Shown here in pieces: positions 53,972-62,922 of a stretch of 64,000 bases of DNA. The notes under the pieces are model-generated. The model saw nothing but the letters and a program-made list of their open reading frames with translations, made no database searches and was not told the origin of the DNA. Every line of letters starts with the position of its first letter. Within the stretch, counting starts at the first letter, position 1. A program made the position numbers and the translations under genes. The stretch comes from JACKAF01 sp041391485 (GTDB lineage: Bacteria; Bdellovibrionota; FAC87; UBA2466; JACKAF01): positions 1-64,000 of the forward strand of contig JAWKNY010000003.1 in the NCBI GenBank assembly GCA_041391485.1. The letters are read 5' to 3'.

Positions 53972-55259
53972 ATGCGCGTACTCATTTTTGTTCTTTTGGT
54001 TTTGGCGCCTGTCGCGGCCAGGGCTCAAAATCACGTTGTTCTGTTTGCAGAACAAGAGCTAAACATTTCGTCACTGGGGCATTCGGGACTGCAGAACCTT
54101 CTGCAAAGCACGAATGACAAGAGTGTGAAACAGCAAGGAATGGATGGGCACACGCAAGCTGAGCGCGCCGGTAGCTGATTTGTGGTTGGTGCGCGGGGCG
54201 AAAGTGGAGTTGAGCGCAGAAGCAGCGGCCGCACTGGCGAAGGAACCTTGGGTGGCCGGCGTGGTCGTGGATCAACAACGCCAGTTCATCGATCCTCCCA
54301 CTCGCGCGTCTGCGCGATCGGGCGAAGCTCCCGAAACGCCTTGGGGCTTAAAAGCCATCGGCCTTGATAAAATCCGAGAGCACTACCCCCAATTGGATGG
54401 GAGTGGGGTCCGCATCGGAATTTTGGACACCGGCATCCAGAGCCGCCACCCGGAATTCCTCCGAGGCAAACGCCATGTTTCCGTCACCTTCAAAGACTTT
54501 CTAAACCCTTTAGTATTCCCGTATGACGATCACGGGCACGGGACGCACGTGGCGGGCACCATTGCCGGGGTCAACGTGGGCATTGCCCCCGCGGCCTCAC
54601 TTGTCGTTGGTAAAGTGTTTACGGCGGGCGGATCGGGTTTTGACTCCGCCATTTTGGAAGCGATGCAATGGGCCTACGATCCGGATGGGGATCCTGAAAC
54701 GGACGATTTTCCCCAGCTCGTCAGCAACTCCTGGGGAGCGGGCATCAGTAGTCCGGGCCCGGTTGCTATTGAACAGTATGCGGCCTATCGCCGCGCGGTG
54801 CAGGCGTGGATCCACGGAGGGATTTACCCGGTCTTTGCGGCGGGAAATTCCGGTGGCGTACCAAACGGCATTCCCGGCGGTTTGCCCGAGTCGCTTGCCG
54901 TCGGTGCGATTCAAAATGACGGCACTCTGGCCGATTTTTCCAGCCGGGGCCCCAATCTTTGGAACATGGGCACGTGGGTGTTGAGCTTGATGAAGCCTGA
55001 CATCTCGGCGCCCGGTGTGGATGTCACCTCGGCCTTTCCCGGAAACGAGTACGCGACCTGGTCGGGCACCTCAATGGCCACGCCGCACGTGAGCGGCTTG
55101 TTAGCCTTGATGTTGCAGGCAAATCCCAGACTGACCTTCGCCAAAGCCAAAGCGATCTTACTCGCCAGCAGCCAAAAGAAACTCGACTTGGGGTTTGGCT
55201 ACGGTGTGGTCGACGGTTACGAAGCGGTACGCCAAGTTCTCGGAGAGCGTAGGCTTTAA
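53972..55259 (+). CDS. Secreted subtilisin-like serine protease (S8), one frame change
   Basis: The signal peptide MRVLIFVLLVLAPVAARA leads into a short propeptide-like region (HVVLFAEQELNISSLG). A frame change near 54140-54160 joins it to KLSAPVADLWLVRGAKVELS. The catalytic triad is complete: Asp in IGILDTGIQSRHPE (codon near 54426), His in DDHGHGTHVAGTIAG (near 54540), Ser in WSGTSMATPHVSG (near 55068), with the oxyanion Asn in VFAAGNSGG. Length of about 429 residues is normal for a preproprotein of this family. It degrades proteins outside the cytoplasm. It is paired with the upstream lipoprotein gene at a 2-nt gap. Confidence 0.9.
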
Positions 55260-55276
55260 GCCCATGATTCAATTCG

Positions 55277-56383
55277 ATGGTTTCTCTCCTTAAAACCAAT
55301 CATGTCCGTTGGGTGCCGACTGCTTCGGCGCTACCCACTTCTCATTGCGAGCGCCCCTCGGCCGGCGTGACTCTCACTATCTTGGTTTTTGCCTGTGGCG
55401 TGCTTGGCATCTTTGTGGCCGGTGCCGTGGGCGCTTACCTCACGCGCGGGTTTAGGCTTGGACCCTTTCTCGCGATGTTTCCGGTTATTCTGGCGTCGCT
55501 AGGCCTGTGTATTTACGGGATCGGACGTTTTTTCCACACCAAAACGGTAACGCTCAGCTACAACATGATCGAGTACACCGAAGCGTATTTCTTCAGCAAG
55601 AAGTACTGGAGAGAACCCATCTTCCATTACTTGGGAATAGAAAAGCGTTCCCGTCATCTCACTCAAGGGGACGCTGTCTCGGGAAAAACGGAGTACGAGC
55701 TTGTGTTAAAGCACGCCAATCCGGCGCGCGAGATTTCTCTTTTTTATTCGTACCAGAAAGAGGCGTGGGAAGAGGCGTCTGAGCAGTTCGCTCACTTGCT
55801 CAACATGAAGCTTATCGAACCCGAGCTGCCCACCTTACAATCCTTGCCGCTTCACACGCGCGAGACCGATCTACAGGAGTTTGGCAACCGCATCTGGATT
55901 GAAACCTCTCCCGACTCCCACCGAGTATGTCACAAGCGTGTTTGGAGTAGCTGGCCTAGCTCTTTGGGGATTATATTTACGGGCTTCTTATACCTTTCCA
56001 GCTCCGTTCACTTTGTGGATGGATCCGGCGAAGTTCCGCTATCTATTCTCTTGGCTTTTTTTAGCGTCTTCTTTCTCGTGTTCTTGCTCCAGGTCTTTTC
56101 TGTGGAAGAACTCCTGGTGACGCGGGAAAATCTTTCGTACCGCGTACGTTACCCTTGGGGGATTCACACGCGCAAAACCCTCAACCGCAGCACCATCGCA
56201 GGCATTCATATCAATACGGATAGCCAGCGGCTGCACCTACCAAGCTCGGTTCGTATTGAAGGGCGGGAAGGGATTATCCATTTCGGTCGCTACACGACCG
56301 AAGCGGACAAGACTAAGCTCAGGGATTTTCTCTTACAGAATGCCGTAGGCGTAACGGTCTCTCACCAACTCAAAGAGGCGTAG
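55277..56383 (+). CDS. Membrane protein with four predicted helices
   Basis: The 368 residues show two helices near the N-terminus (LTILVFACGVLGIFVAGAVGAYL and FLAMFPVILASLGLCIYGIG), a cytoplasmic or periplasmic block of about 130 residues, two more helices (SLGIIFTGFLYLSSSV and LSILLAFFSVFFLVFLLQVF), and a C-terminal PH-like strand-rich segment (ELLVTRENLSYRVRYPWG, IEGREGIIHFGRYT). The repeated helix pair plus strand-rich domain recalls bacterial PH-domain (DUF-type) membrane proteins, without a firm match. It lies 17 bp after the subtilase. It overlaps convergent dcd by 14 bp. Confidence 0.75.
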   Translation: MVSLLKTNHVRWVPTASALPTSHCERPSAGVTLTILVFACGVLGIFVAGAVGAYLTRGFRLGPFLAMFPVILASLGLCIYGIGRFFHTKTVTLSYNMIEYTEAYFFSKKYWREPIFHYLGIEKRSRHLTQGDAVSGKTEYELVLKHANPAREISLFYSYQKEAWEEASEQFAHLLNMKLIEPELPTLQSLPLHTRETDLQEFGNRIWIETSPDSHRVCHKRVWSSWPSSLGIIFTGFLYLSSSVHFVDGSGEVPLSILLAFFSVFFLVFLLQVFSVEELLVTRENLSYRVRYPWGIHTRKTLNRSTIAGIHINTDSQRLHLPSSVRIEGREGIIHFGRYTTEADKTKLRDFLLQNAVGVTVSHQLKEA

Positions 56384-56912
56384 AGGCCGGCTTCAAAAAG
56401 TCCTGGTGTATCAGACTCGGCTGAAGGTCCTTATTATCCTGGTACTTCTTGCTATTGTACTCGGTGTAGTCGCCAGCAATTTCATGGTAAAACACCTGGC
56501 AGATCTCCACACCCGCATAAATGCGAATCGGCTGGAGTGCAAAAATTTCAAGAGTCCAGTAGCCGCGAAAACCTACATCCCCAAACCCAGCGGTAATGTG
56601 AACGCTTAGACCCAGACGCCCTATCGACGAACGGCCCTCTAGCATCGGAACGTAGCCGCGTGTTTCTGTGTACTCGGTCGTTCGGCCCAGATACAGTTTG
56701 TTGGGCTCCAGCACATAACCTTCTTCGGGAACCGTAAATCGCTTTAAGGTAAGCGGCTCTTTCATGTCGAGCGTTTCCTGCTCATACACGGCCAGCTCGT
56801 TGTGCAAGCTGAGGTTGTAGCTGTTCGGCCCCAGGCGGTCGGGGTAGAACGGATCGATCACAATTTTTTTAGTTTTTACGCCGTCAAGGATGGCTTTGCC
56901 CGAAAGAATCAT
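56370..56912 (-). CDS. dcd: dCTP deaminase
   Basis: Dcd converts dCTP to dUTP, the main route to dTTP precursors in many Gram-negative bacteria. The 180 residues contain LGPNSYNLSLHNEL near the N-terminus, the signature LEGRSSIGRLGLSVHITAGF, GDVGFRGYWTLEIF with the catalytic Glu, and GVEICQVFYHEI. YNSKKYQDNKDLQPS is the C-terminal lid that closes over the nucleotide. Function together with ribonucleotide reductase at 17.6-21 kb supplies DNA precursors. It appears monocistronic; the terminator downstream of the neighbouring gene (56956) isolates it. Confidence 0.95.
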   Translation of the reverse strand: MILSGKAILDGVKTKKIVIDPFYPDRLGPNSYNLSLHNELAVYEQETLDMKEPLTLKRFTVPEEGYVLEPNKLYLGRTTEYTETRGYVPMLEGRSSIGRLGLSVHITAGFGDVGFRGYWTLEIFALQPIRIYAGVEICQVFYHEIAGDYTEYNSKKYQDNKDLQPSLIHQDFLKPASTPL

Positions 56913-56955
56913 GAGAAGTAGCTATCATAGGGGCGGCAGGCGGTAAAGCGGACGG

Positions 56956-56988
56956 AAAAAAAGAGGGGCCCCCTGCGGGAGCCCCTCT
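56956..56988 (-). terminator. Rho-independent terminator of the TlpA-like gene
   Basis: On the minus strand, AGAGGGGCTCCC, a short loop, and GGGGCCCCTCT form a GC-rich hairpin followed by a run of seven T, 13 nt after the stop at 57001. All features of an intrinsic terminator are present. Confidence 0.9.
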
Positions 56989-57000
56989 GATAGCGCAAAC

Positions 57001-57504
57001 TTAGCGAACGCCAAGCAGGCGGCGCACTTCAGCAAATACCGTGCTCACCGAAGCACCGACTTCCCTATAACTCATGACGTTATTCTGATCGATAACCGCT
57101 AGAGCGGGGATGTAGCCCTGCGGCGAGAATTCGTAGAGCTGCTGAATCGGAGCCGCCACCACTGCCATGGAAGCTGGGATATTGTGTCGGTTGCGCCACT
57201 CATTGAGAAACTGAGCGGAGGGCGTTGAAGGGTTCTGCCAGCCGTGAATAGAATTGCTGAAGAACTTCACTCGCATTCCATCAAACTCAGAAACTCGGCG
57301 CGCCAGTTCCGACATCTTGGAATTGCACGGACCGCACCAGCCTGCTCCAAAATCCACGACCTTCACGGTATCGGGGAAATGATCCAAGCAGACGCTTTGT
57401 CCAGTTGCATCTGTCCAGCAGAGGTTTGGAACCGTTTGACCGACCTCATAGGCAAATGCATTTGAAAACAGAACTACACCCAGGATGATGATAACTCTCT
57501 TCAT
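57001..57504 (-). CDS. TlpA/ResA-like periplasmic thioredoxin-fold protein
   Basis: The signal peptide MKRVIIILGVVLFSNAFA precedes a 148-residue thioredoxin fold. The redox motif is GAGWCGPCNSKMSELA, followed by VKFFSNSIHGW and the cis-Pro strand GYIPALAVID. Two extra cysteines near the mature N-terminus (NLCWTD and SVCLDHF) are a variation that might form a second disulfide. Known TlpA/ResA proteins reduce disulfides in the periplasm, for example during cytochrome c maturation; the partner here is unknown. AAGGAG lies 8 nt before the ATG. An intrinsic terminator follows the stop. Confidence 0.88.
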   Translation of the reverse strand: MKRVIIILGVVLFSNAFAYEVGQTVPNLCWTDATGQSVCLDHFPDTVKVVDFGAGWCGPCNSKMSELARRVSEFDGMRVKFFSNSIHGWQNPSTPSAQFLNEWRNRHNIPASMAVVAAPIQQLYEFSPQGYIPALAVIDQNNVMSYREVGASVSTVFAEVRRLLGVR

Positions 57505-57656
57505 GTTCTTGCTCCTTGTTGGGATAGACGGCGAACCGTCGAGTAGGGGAAAACTGCCTCTATGACTATTATGCCCGTAGACGAGGGGGGTGCTGGAACT
57601 TAGCGAAACTTTTCGTAACGGATGTTAAGCGCGGCTTTTGTGATGGCACATAGAGT

Positions 57657-58673
57657 CTAAAGATTGCGCAGCAGGGTTTGGTACGTGGTTTCAGCGACCG
57701 TGTCCCAGGAGAATGTGGAAGCGTGCAGAAGCCCCTTTTCCTGGAATTCGCGCCGCAGCGCTGAACTTTCAAGAACGCTTCGAAGGGTTTGCGCGAGCTT
57801 TTCAGCATCCTGTGGAGGTACCCAAAGTGCCGCGTCTTTGCCTGTCTCCGGAAGAGCGGTGGTGTTGGACGCCACGACCGGTGTGCCGCACGCCATCGCT
57901 TCAAGAATCGGAAGTCCGAAGCCTTCGTAAAGCGACGGGTAAACAAAGCAGCGGGCCCCTTGGTAGAGTGCCGGAAGATCCGAATCGGGTGCGTGCGGAA
58001 CCACTTTTAAACGTGGAAGTTTCGGCAGACGGTTCTTGCGATAAAGACTAGCCGGACTGCCCACAACCACTAGGTCGATTTCTTTGAAGCTCTGAGACAA
58101 GGCTGGCCAAACTTTTGCGAGTGTCACAAAATTTTTGCGTCGGTTGCCGCCGCCTAGAAAAAGAAGATACGGGCGAGAAAGGTGGTAGCGTGAGAGTGTC
58201 GCCTGAACCTCGCTGTCGTTTTGCGGACGAAAGAGAGAACCCACGGCTTCCGGGATCACGGTTATCTTGCTCGACGGAATGTTAAAGACCGTTTCAATGC
58301 GCTCTTTGGAAAATTCTGAGACGGTGATGAGATGCCGCACGCGTTTTACAAGGCGTGGGATGAGCCAGCGGTACCACGACAAAAAGGCCTTCGAATAACC
58401 TCTGGGATAATCGATGAAACTCAGATCGTGCAAGGTAACGACCTGCGAGGGGACGCTGAGGGGCCCCGTGTTGGACGGAGACCAAAGAAGTTCGCCGGTT
58501 ACCTTTTGGGGAAGCGCGAACTGCTCCCACGCGTGTCCAGCGATACGGCCTTTGGGCTTGTCCGGTTCGATCACACGTACCCGATCGCCCAGGCGTTCGG
58601 TAATCTCCAGCGCGTAGCGCTGCACGCCCGTGACAGTGTGTGAACGAAATCGGCCGTTGACCGCAATTCCCAT
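57657..58673 (-). CDS. Glycosyltransferase family 4
   Basis: The 338-residue GT-B enzyme transfers sugar from a nucleotide donor. The N-terminal acceptor domain has VTGVQRYALEI and SEFSKERIETVFNIP; the C-terminal donor domain has LFLGGGNRRKNFVTLAKVW, YPSLYEGFGLPILEAMACGTPVV with the E-x7-E motif, and ALWVPPQDAEKLAQTL. It is the last gene of a three-gene polysaccharide operon, sharing a base with the upstream GT stop (TAATG). Linkage and sugar cannot be read from sequence. Confidence 0.93.
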   Translation of the reverse strand: MGIAVNGRFRSHTVTGVQRYALEITERLGDRVRVIEPDKPKGRIAGHAWEQFALPQKVTGELLWSPSNTGPLSVPSQVVTLHDLSFIDYPRGYSKAFLSWYRWLIPRLVKRVRHLITVSEFSKERIETVFNIPSSKITVIPEAVGSLFRPQNDSEVQATLSRYHLSRPYLLFLGGGNRRKNFVTLAKVWPALSQSFKEIDLVVVGSPASLYRKNRLPKLPRLKVVPHAPDSDLPALYQGARCFVYPSLYEGFGLPILEAMACGTPVVASNTTALPETGKDAALWVPPQDAEKLAQTLRSVLESSALRREFQEKGLLHASTFSWDTVAETTYQTLLRNL

Positions 58674-59827
58674 TAACGAAGCTCCAGGGGCGTTTCCGAA
58701 CGAGTTTCTCGGGAGGCTTTTCTGGGGGCTTTTCTGGGCGTTGCTGGCGAGGAGTCGGAAAAATACGTTCGCAACTCATTCTGAAAGCGTTGTTTCGAAA
58801 AGTTTTCGGCCTGCAAGCGGCAGTCGGTACTCGCAATTTGAGTGCTCTCAAACAGTCGGATCGCTTCGGCGAGGGCAGCCGGACTCTGTTCGTCGAATAG
58901 GACGCCGGTCTTTCCATCGCGCACCGTCTCCGCGGCTCCACCGACGCCAAAGGCGATGACGGGCGTGCCACACGCCAGCGCTTCTACTGGCACAATGCCG
59001 AAGTCCTCTTTTCCAGGGAAGACCAGAGCACGCGCCGTTCGATAAAGCGTGCGCAGCCGTGACAGGCTAATCCTCCCCGTAAACTCTACATGGACTAGAA
59101 TGGCGAAGCAAGCTGCCCGCTTGTTGGCCATCACCGACGACGACGAGTCTTTTCCCCAAGCGGTGGCAGGCCTCAAGGGCGATATCAATGCCGTTTGTAG
59201 GGCGCAAAGCGGACACCACTAAATAGAAGTCTTCTCAGGCCTCTGTCCCAGGTTGGAAAAATTCCGTATCGGCCGGTGGGTAGATGACGTCGGCTTCTCT
59301 TCGGTATTACTTCTCAATGCGCTGTCGCACGAAGTGGAGGTTGCAATGTACTTGTCGACTCTCCCGGCGCTCGCCGCGTCCCAAGTGCGCAGGTAATGGA
59401 GAAACGGGGCCATGAGTTGTTCTTTGAAGCCGGGAGGGAAGTAGTCCTGGTAACAGTCCCACACGTAGCGCATCGGGGTGTGGCAGTAGCTGACGTGAGT
59501 CGCGGTGGGAGCGACGATGACCCCTTTTGCGACGCAGTGACTACTTGAAACCACGAGATCAAACTTTCTTAGGTCCAGCCGTTCGACGGCCATTGGAAAG
59601 AGAGGGAGCAGGTAGCGGTAGTACTTACTAATCGCTGGAAACGCCTGCAGGAACGAAGTGTGTACCGGATGGCCGAGGTACGTCCTCGTGAACTTCTGCG
59701 TGTCATAAAAAAGGGTGAAGAGTTCGGCCTGGGGGAATAGCGCGAGTAGTTCACGCAAGACTTTTTCCCCACCGCGTTCTCCGGTCAACCAATCGTGAAC
59801 GATGGCGACTTTTTTTGAAGCGTGCAT
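58673..59827 (-). CDS. Glycosyltransferase family 4, WbaZ-like, frame changes
   Basis: The start MHASKKVAIVHDWLTGERGGEKVLRELLAL is typical of WbaZ-like GT4 enzymes, as are CHTPMRYVWDCYQDYF and DKYIATST. Frame changes around 59210-59300 and 59100-59160 separate it from the donor domain. There RTLYRTARALVFPGKEDFGIVPVEALACGTPVIAFG is the E-x7-E-type region, followed by TGVLFDEQSPAALAEAI. The Arg/Lys/Glu-rich C-terminal extension (RKAPRKASRETRSETP) is unusual. Restored length is about 385 residues. It overlaps both neighbours by one base, so the whole operon is tightly coupled. It adds a sugar to the undecaprenyl-linked intermediate. Confidence 0.88.
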
Positions 59828-61254
59828 CAGTAGGCGTTCTTTCTAAAATAGTCGCGGACAAGAATCCACGGAGTCAGCAAGATGATCTTGAGGTCAAAGT
59901 AGTGCGACCAGTGCCCTATATAATAGAGGTCGAACTTGATGCGTTTGCGCAGGGAGGTATTCGCGCGGAGCCCGTTTATCTGGGCCCAGCCGGTGATGCC
60001 GGACTTCATGCGGTGGCGCAACATGTACTTGGGTATCTCACCCTTGAACTGCGCGACGAAGTTCGGGCGTTCGGGCCGGGGGCCGACTAAGCTCATGTCT
60101 CCACGTAGGATGTTCCAAAATTGTGGGAGTTCATCCAGACTCGTGCGCCGCAGCCATTTTCCAAACGGCGTTGTGCGATCGTCGTCTTTGGCCGCCCACA
60201 CCGGGCCCGTTTCGGCTTCCGCGTTGGTGCGCATGGTTCGGAACTTGATGCAGCTAAACTCTCTTCCATCCGCTCCGACCCGCTTTTGGGAATAAAACAC
60301 CGGCCCGCGCGAACTCAGCTTGACCACGACGGAGATGAATAGAAAGAGCGGCGAGAAGAGAATCAGGAAAAAAGAGGCCCCGACGATGTCCAAGGCCCGT
60401 TTGAGAAAGCGGTCGCTAAAGCCCGCCGGTTCTCGGTTGAAGTGTAGAAGGGGGATCCCTACTTCGTGATCGGCGCAATAGGTAAAGGTGCTCTGCTTGC
60501 CGAAGTCAGGAATTACTTTGACGGCGACAAGCTCGTTGGAAAGAAGTTCCAGCACATTCTGGTACTGGTGGTGGGAGTGCTCCGGGTACGCGAGGATTAC
60601 CTGATCCGGTCGGTAGTTTTCCAGCGTTTGAGCCAACCGGGATTCTTCGCCCAGGTACGGGATCTCTCCCACACGTCCGACGAGCTGCTTGGGGCCTAAT
60701 CTCCCAAACCACTCGACGGGGTAAGGCCGTCGTCGTTCCAAGTTGATCAAATAGGTTTCCAGCAAGTCGCCATTGCCGACAACCAAGGTCTTGGTAGGCC
60801 GGATGAGCCGCTTGAACTGACGCCAAAGTAAGTGGAGCAGAAACCTTCCCGCAAACAAGTTCAGCGTAACGAGGATTGCAAAAATGACTAAGTAGACGCG
60901 GGAGAAGAGAATCGCGCCCTGAAAATAAACCGTCGAGACGAAAACCAATGAACTCACAACGGAGGCCTGAAGCGTTTTTCGCAAACTCCGGAATCCAAAC
61001 TCCAGCCGATCGGATCGGTACGCGCCTACGATGTGAAAGGTGGCCGTGAAGACGAGTGCCAGCGGAAGGGCGGCATTGGAATAGAGATCAAAGCTTGGAA
61101 TCTCCTCATGGTAGAGTGGCGCCAGCTTCAGATCAAACCTGAGTAGCCAGCAGAGAAACCACGTGCCGACCACGACCAGCGCGTCGGTAATTTTGATGGC
61201 CGCCCCATAGACGAAATATGCTTGCTTGTTATCCACGCGACTGGAAATCCACAC
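59827..61254 (-). CDS. Undecaprenyl-phosphate sugar phosphotransferase, WcaJ-like
   Basis: This enzyme starts exopolysaccharide or O-antigen repeat assembly by moving a sugar-1-phosphate onto undecaprenyl phosphate. The N-terminal half has four hydrophobic helices (ITDALVVVGTWFLCWLL, ALPLALVFTATFHIVGAY and others) and a Rossmann-like domain (TLVVGNGDLLETYLINLE). The C-terminal catalytic domain (residues 285-475) has KRALDIVGASFFLILFSP, RGPVFYSQKRVG, FSCIKFRTMR and SLDELPQFWNILRGDMSLVGPRP, plus GITGWAQINGLRAN, all hallmarks of the family. The 475-residue length is standard. It is the first gene of the operon; GalU at 40.2 kb could supply UDP-glucose. Confidence 0.95.
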   Translation of the reverse strand: MWISSRVDNKQAYFVYGAAIKITDALVVVGTWFLCWLLRFDLKLAPLYHEEIPSFDLYSNAALPLALVFTATFHIVGAYRSDRLEFGFRSLRKTLQASVVSSLVFVSTVYFQGAILFSRVYLVIFAILVTLNLFAGRFLLHLLWRQFKRLIRPTKTLVVGNGDLLETYLINLERRRPYPVEWFGRLGPKQLVGRVGEIPYLGEESRLAQTLENYRPDQVILAYPEHSHHQYQNVLELLSNELVAVKVIPDFGKQSTFTYCADHEVGIPLLHFNREPAGFSDRFLKRALDIVGASFFLILFSPLFLFISVVVKLSSRGPVFYSQKRVGADGREFSCIKFRTMRTNAEAETGPVWAAKDDDRTTPFGKWLRRTSLDELPQFWNILRGDMSLVGPRPERPNFVAQFKGEIPKYMLRHRMKSGITGWAQINGLRANTSLRKRIKFDLYYIGHWSHYFDLKIILLTPWILVRDYFRKNAY

Positions 61255-61409
61255 TGTAATCGTCTGATAAACTACAGCTTCACTGGCCCAAGTACAACTA
61301 CCGTCACGCCAAAACCGGTGCTTGGCCCACCGCGCAATCCGCTCCGGAAGCGGAATTCCCGGCTTTCTCGCTAACTTTTTGGTATTGCATGGTTTTTTTG
61401 CCTTTTTGC

Positions 61410-61438
61410 TTGGATAGTGTTTAGAAAAAATCTATAAT
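61410..61438 (+). promoter_or_regulatory. Sigma-70-type promoter of the second HU gene
   Basis: TTGGAT (61410-61415) and TATAAT (61433-61438) have a 17-bp spacer. Transcription would start near 61445, at the left edge of the palindrome 61444-61472. This places that palindrome on the initial transcribed region, a typical repressor position or a 5'-UTR hairpin. Confidence 0.6.
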
Positions 61439-61443
61439 AATAA

Positions 61444-61472
61444 GGTACTTACCCGACCGGTTTGTAAGTACC
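61444..61472. promoter_or_regulatory. GGTACTTAC/GTAAGTACC palindrome before the second HU gene
   Basis: Perfect 9-bp arms with an 11-nt spacer (61453-61463). The CTTAC and GTAAG cores are 11 nt apart, as before dksA, and share half-sites with the nrdA leader. Confidence 0.55.
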
Positions 61473-61513
61473 ATTGCCGAACGGGAAGCTGTCTAGCGAC
61501 ATTAGGAGGCAAC

Positions 61514-61795
61514 GTGACAAAGTCTGAACTCATCGAAGTGATCGCCCGCAAGGCGAACCTGACGAAGAAAAAAGCGGAAGAGCTCGTCAACACGGTATTC
61601 GATGCTTTTTTTCTAGCGATGGTTCGTGGAGATCGGATCGAGATCCGTGGATTTGGCAGCTGGTTTGTAAAGCACTACAAGTCCTATGTCGGACGCAATC
61701 CGAAGACGGGAGCAGATGTGTTTGTTCCTGAAAAGAAGCTTCCGTTCTTCAAGGTTGGAAAAGAGCTGAAGAAGCGTATCGACGGTACGACCTAA
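61514..61795 (+). CDS. HU/IHF-family DNA-binding protein
   Basis: The 93-residue protein (MTKSELIEVIARKANLTKKKAEELVNTV) has the DNABII fold. The core IEIRGFGSWFVKHYKSYVGRNPKTG has the intercalating Arg-Asn-Pro tip; the C-terminus is FKVGKELKKRI. It is closer in style to IHF-like alpha/beta proteins than the HU at 46085 (for example GSWFVKHYKSYVGRNPKTGADV), but I cannot tell whether it homodimerises or pairs with another subunit. AGGAGGC is the ribosome site. Promoter and palindrome are directly upstream. Confidence 0.95.
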   Translation: MTKSELIEVIARKANLTKKKAEELVNTVFDAFFLAMVRGDRIEIRGFGSWFVKHYKSYVGRNPKTGADVFVPEKKLPFFKVGKELKKRIDGTT

Positions 61796-61855
61796 GCCAC
61801 CGGCCTTCGACCTTCCCGCTGGGGCAGGCCTCGGGCCAGTGGCCTTGGCGAATCC

Positions 61856-62467
61856 TTAGAACGTTTGCCCGACTTTCGGGGCCAACGAGTACAAGAACTT
61901 GATCATCCCGAATCCTACGGCGAGTACGATCACTAGCATCGTAACGCTCATCGTTCCGTAATGGGTGGGCGCGATCATCGCGAACAACATCGGCGCGGAA
62001 AGATAGGTGTTCATTTTAGAAGCTGCCGTGGCTCGCTTGGCGAGGGCTGCAGCGTCCGGATGCGGTTGTCCCGCCTTCAAACCGCCGAGAATCTTTTTCT
62101 GTGCCGGCCAGATAATGAACCAAACGTTGAACCACATGGTGGTGCCGAGCAGAGCGCCGAAGAGAATCCACATGGCGCGATCACTCATGCCGCCTTCTGC
62201 GCGGGTCCAGAGCTCACCGACGGTATATTTGTAAAGTAGCAGCGTCAGGCCCATCAAAAACGTGAACATTGCGCCCCAGCGAAACCAAAAAAGTGCGCGT
62301 CCGAGCAAAGCCGGATTCACTTTGGCTTTGAGTTCTCCGTCCAAGGAAGCTTGGAAGGGAGGGTTTACAAAATTAAAAAAATACAACAAGCCGATCCACG
62401 TAATCCCGGCCAGAATATGCAACCACCGAAGAAAGTAATTTAGATTTGTGTACACATCATCGAGCAT
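61856..62467 (-). CDS. Membrane protein of the urate hydroxylase PuuD N-terminal family
   Basis: The 203 residues form about five to six helices. FLRWLHILAGITWIGLLYFFNFVNPPF is the signature of the PuuD/Urate_ox_N family, and WRWGAMFTFLMGLTLL-type and MWFNVWFIIWPAQKKIL segments are consistent. True PuuD carries a C-terminal cytochrome c domain with CxxCH, which is absent here, so urate oxidation is doubtful. Conserved His and Trp residues in the first helices suggest heme or metal binding. It ends near the HU gene in convergent orientation (gap 60 bp) and is otherwise isolated. Confidence 0.8.
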   Translation of the reverse strand: MLDDVYTNLNYFLRWLHILAGITWIGLLYFFNFVNPPFQASLDGELKAKVNPALLGRALFWFRWGAMFTFLMGLTLLLYKYTVGELWTRAEGGMSDRAMWILFGALLGTTMWFNVWFIIWPAQKKILGGLKAGQPHPDAAALAKRATAASKMNTYLSAPMLFAMIAPTHYGTMSVTMLVIVLAVGFGMIKFLYSLAPKVGQTF

Positions 62468-62922
62468 TTGCCGTCCCCTTTTTCTAAGAAAAATCGAAAA
62501 ATAAAAATCGTGAAAACTATGCCCGGCGCTGAAGACGGGGTCAAGCTTTGAAATGATTCAGGAATTTGGCGCAGCGGCGAGTGTAGAGCGTTGTGACGGC
62601 CTCCTCCGCTCGAAGACTCATTGAATACATGGAGTGTTGCTGTCTTAGGACCGCACCCCGCGAATACGGGTCCCGATCGGCCGGGTGTAAAACGCCCACT
62701 CGGGATTTGTCTGCGATTCTGCTGATTTAATCGGGACGGCTCCGAGGCTTTAAAAACTTCGGCAGCTGTTTAAGAAGCAGTCAGCCGGAACCGCCTGGAA
62801 AGGTGCGTGATTTCATATAGTTATCCTGTTGTGGGCGGGCGTTTTTTGGCAAGCTCTATGCACTCCAAGAAGGTAGGGGAGGGTTTCTGCAGAGCTTAGA
62901 TTTCTGTGGGACCCATGAATGA
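62468..62922. other. Intergenic region with possible structured RNA
   Basis: No supported gene is present in these 455 bp. Between about 62685 and 62725, TCCCGA/TCGGGA arms enclose an inner GGGTG-TAAAA-CGCCC pairing, and a second GC-rich, foldable stretch covers 62733-62805. This might be a small RNA or the 5' leader of the gene at 62923. No known riboswitch consensus was recognised. Confidence 0.3.

Noticed and set aside
62640..62810. c-di-GMP, cobalamin or 6S-type RNA
   Set aside because: Hairpins are present but no conserved core of these RNAs could be matched; kept only as an unclassified structured region.
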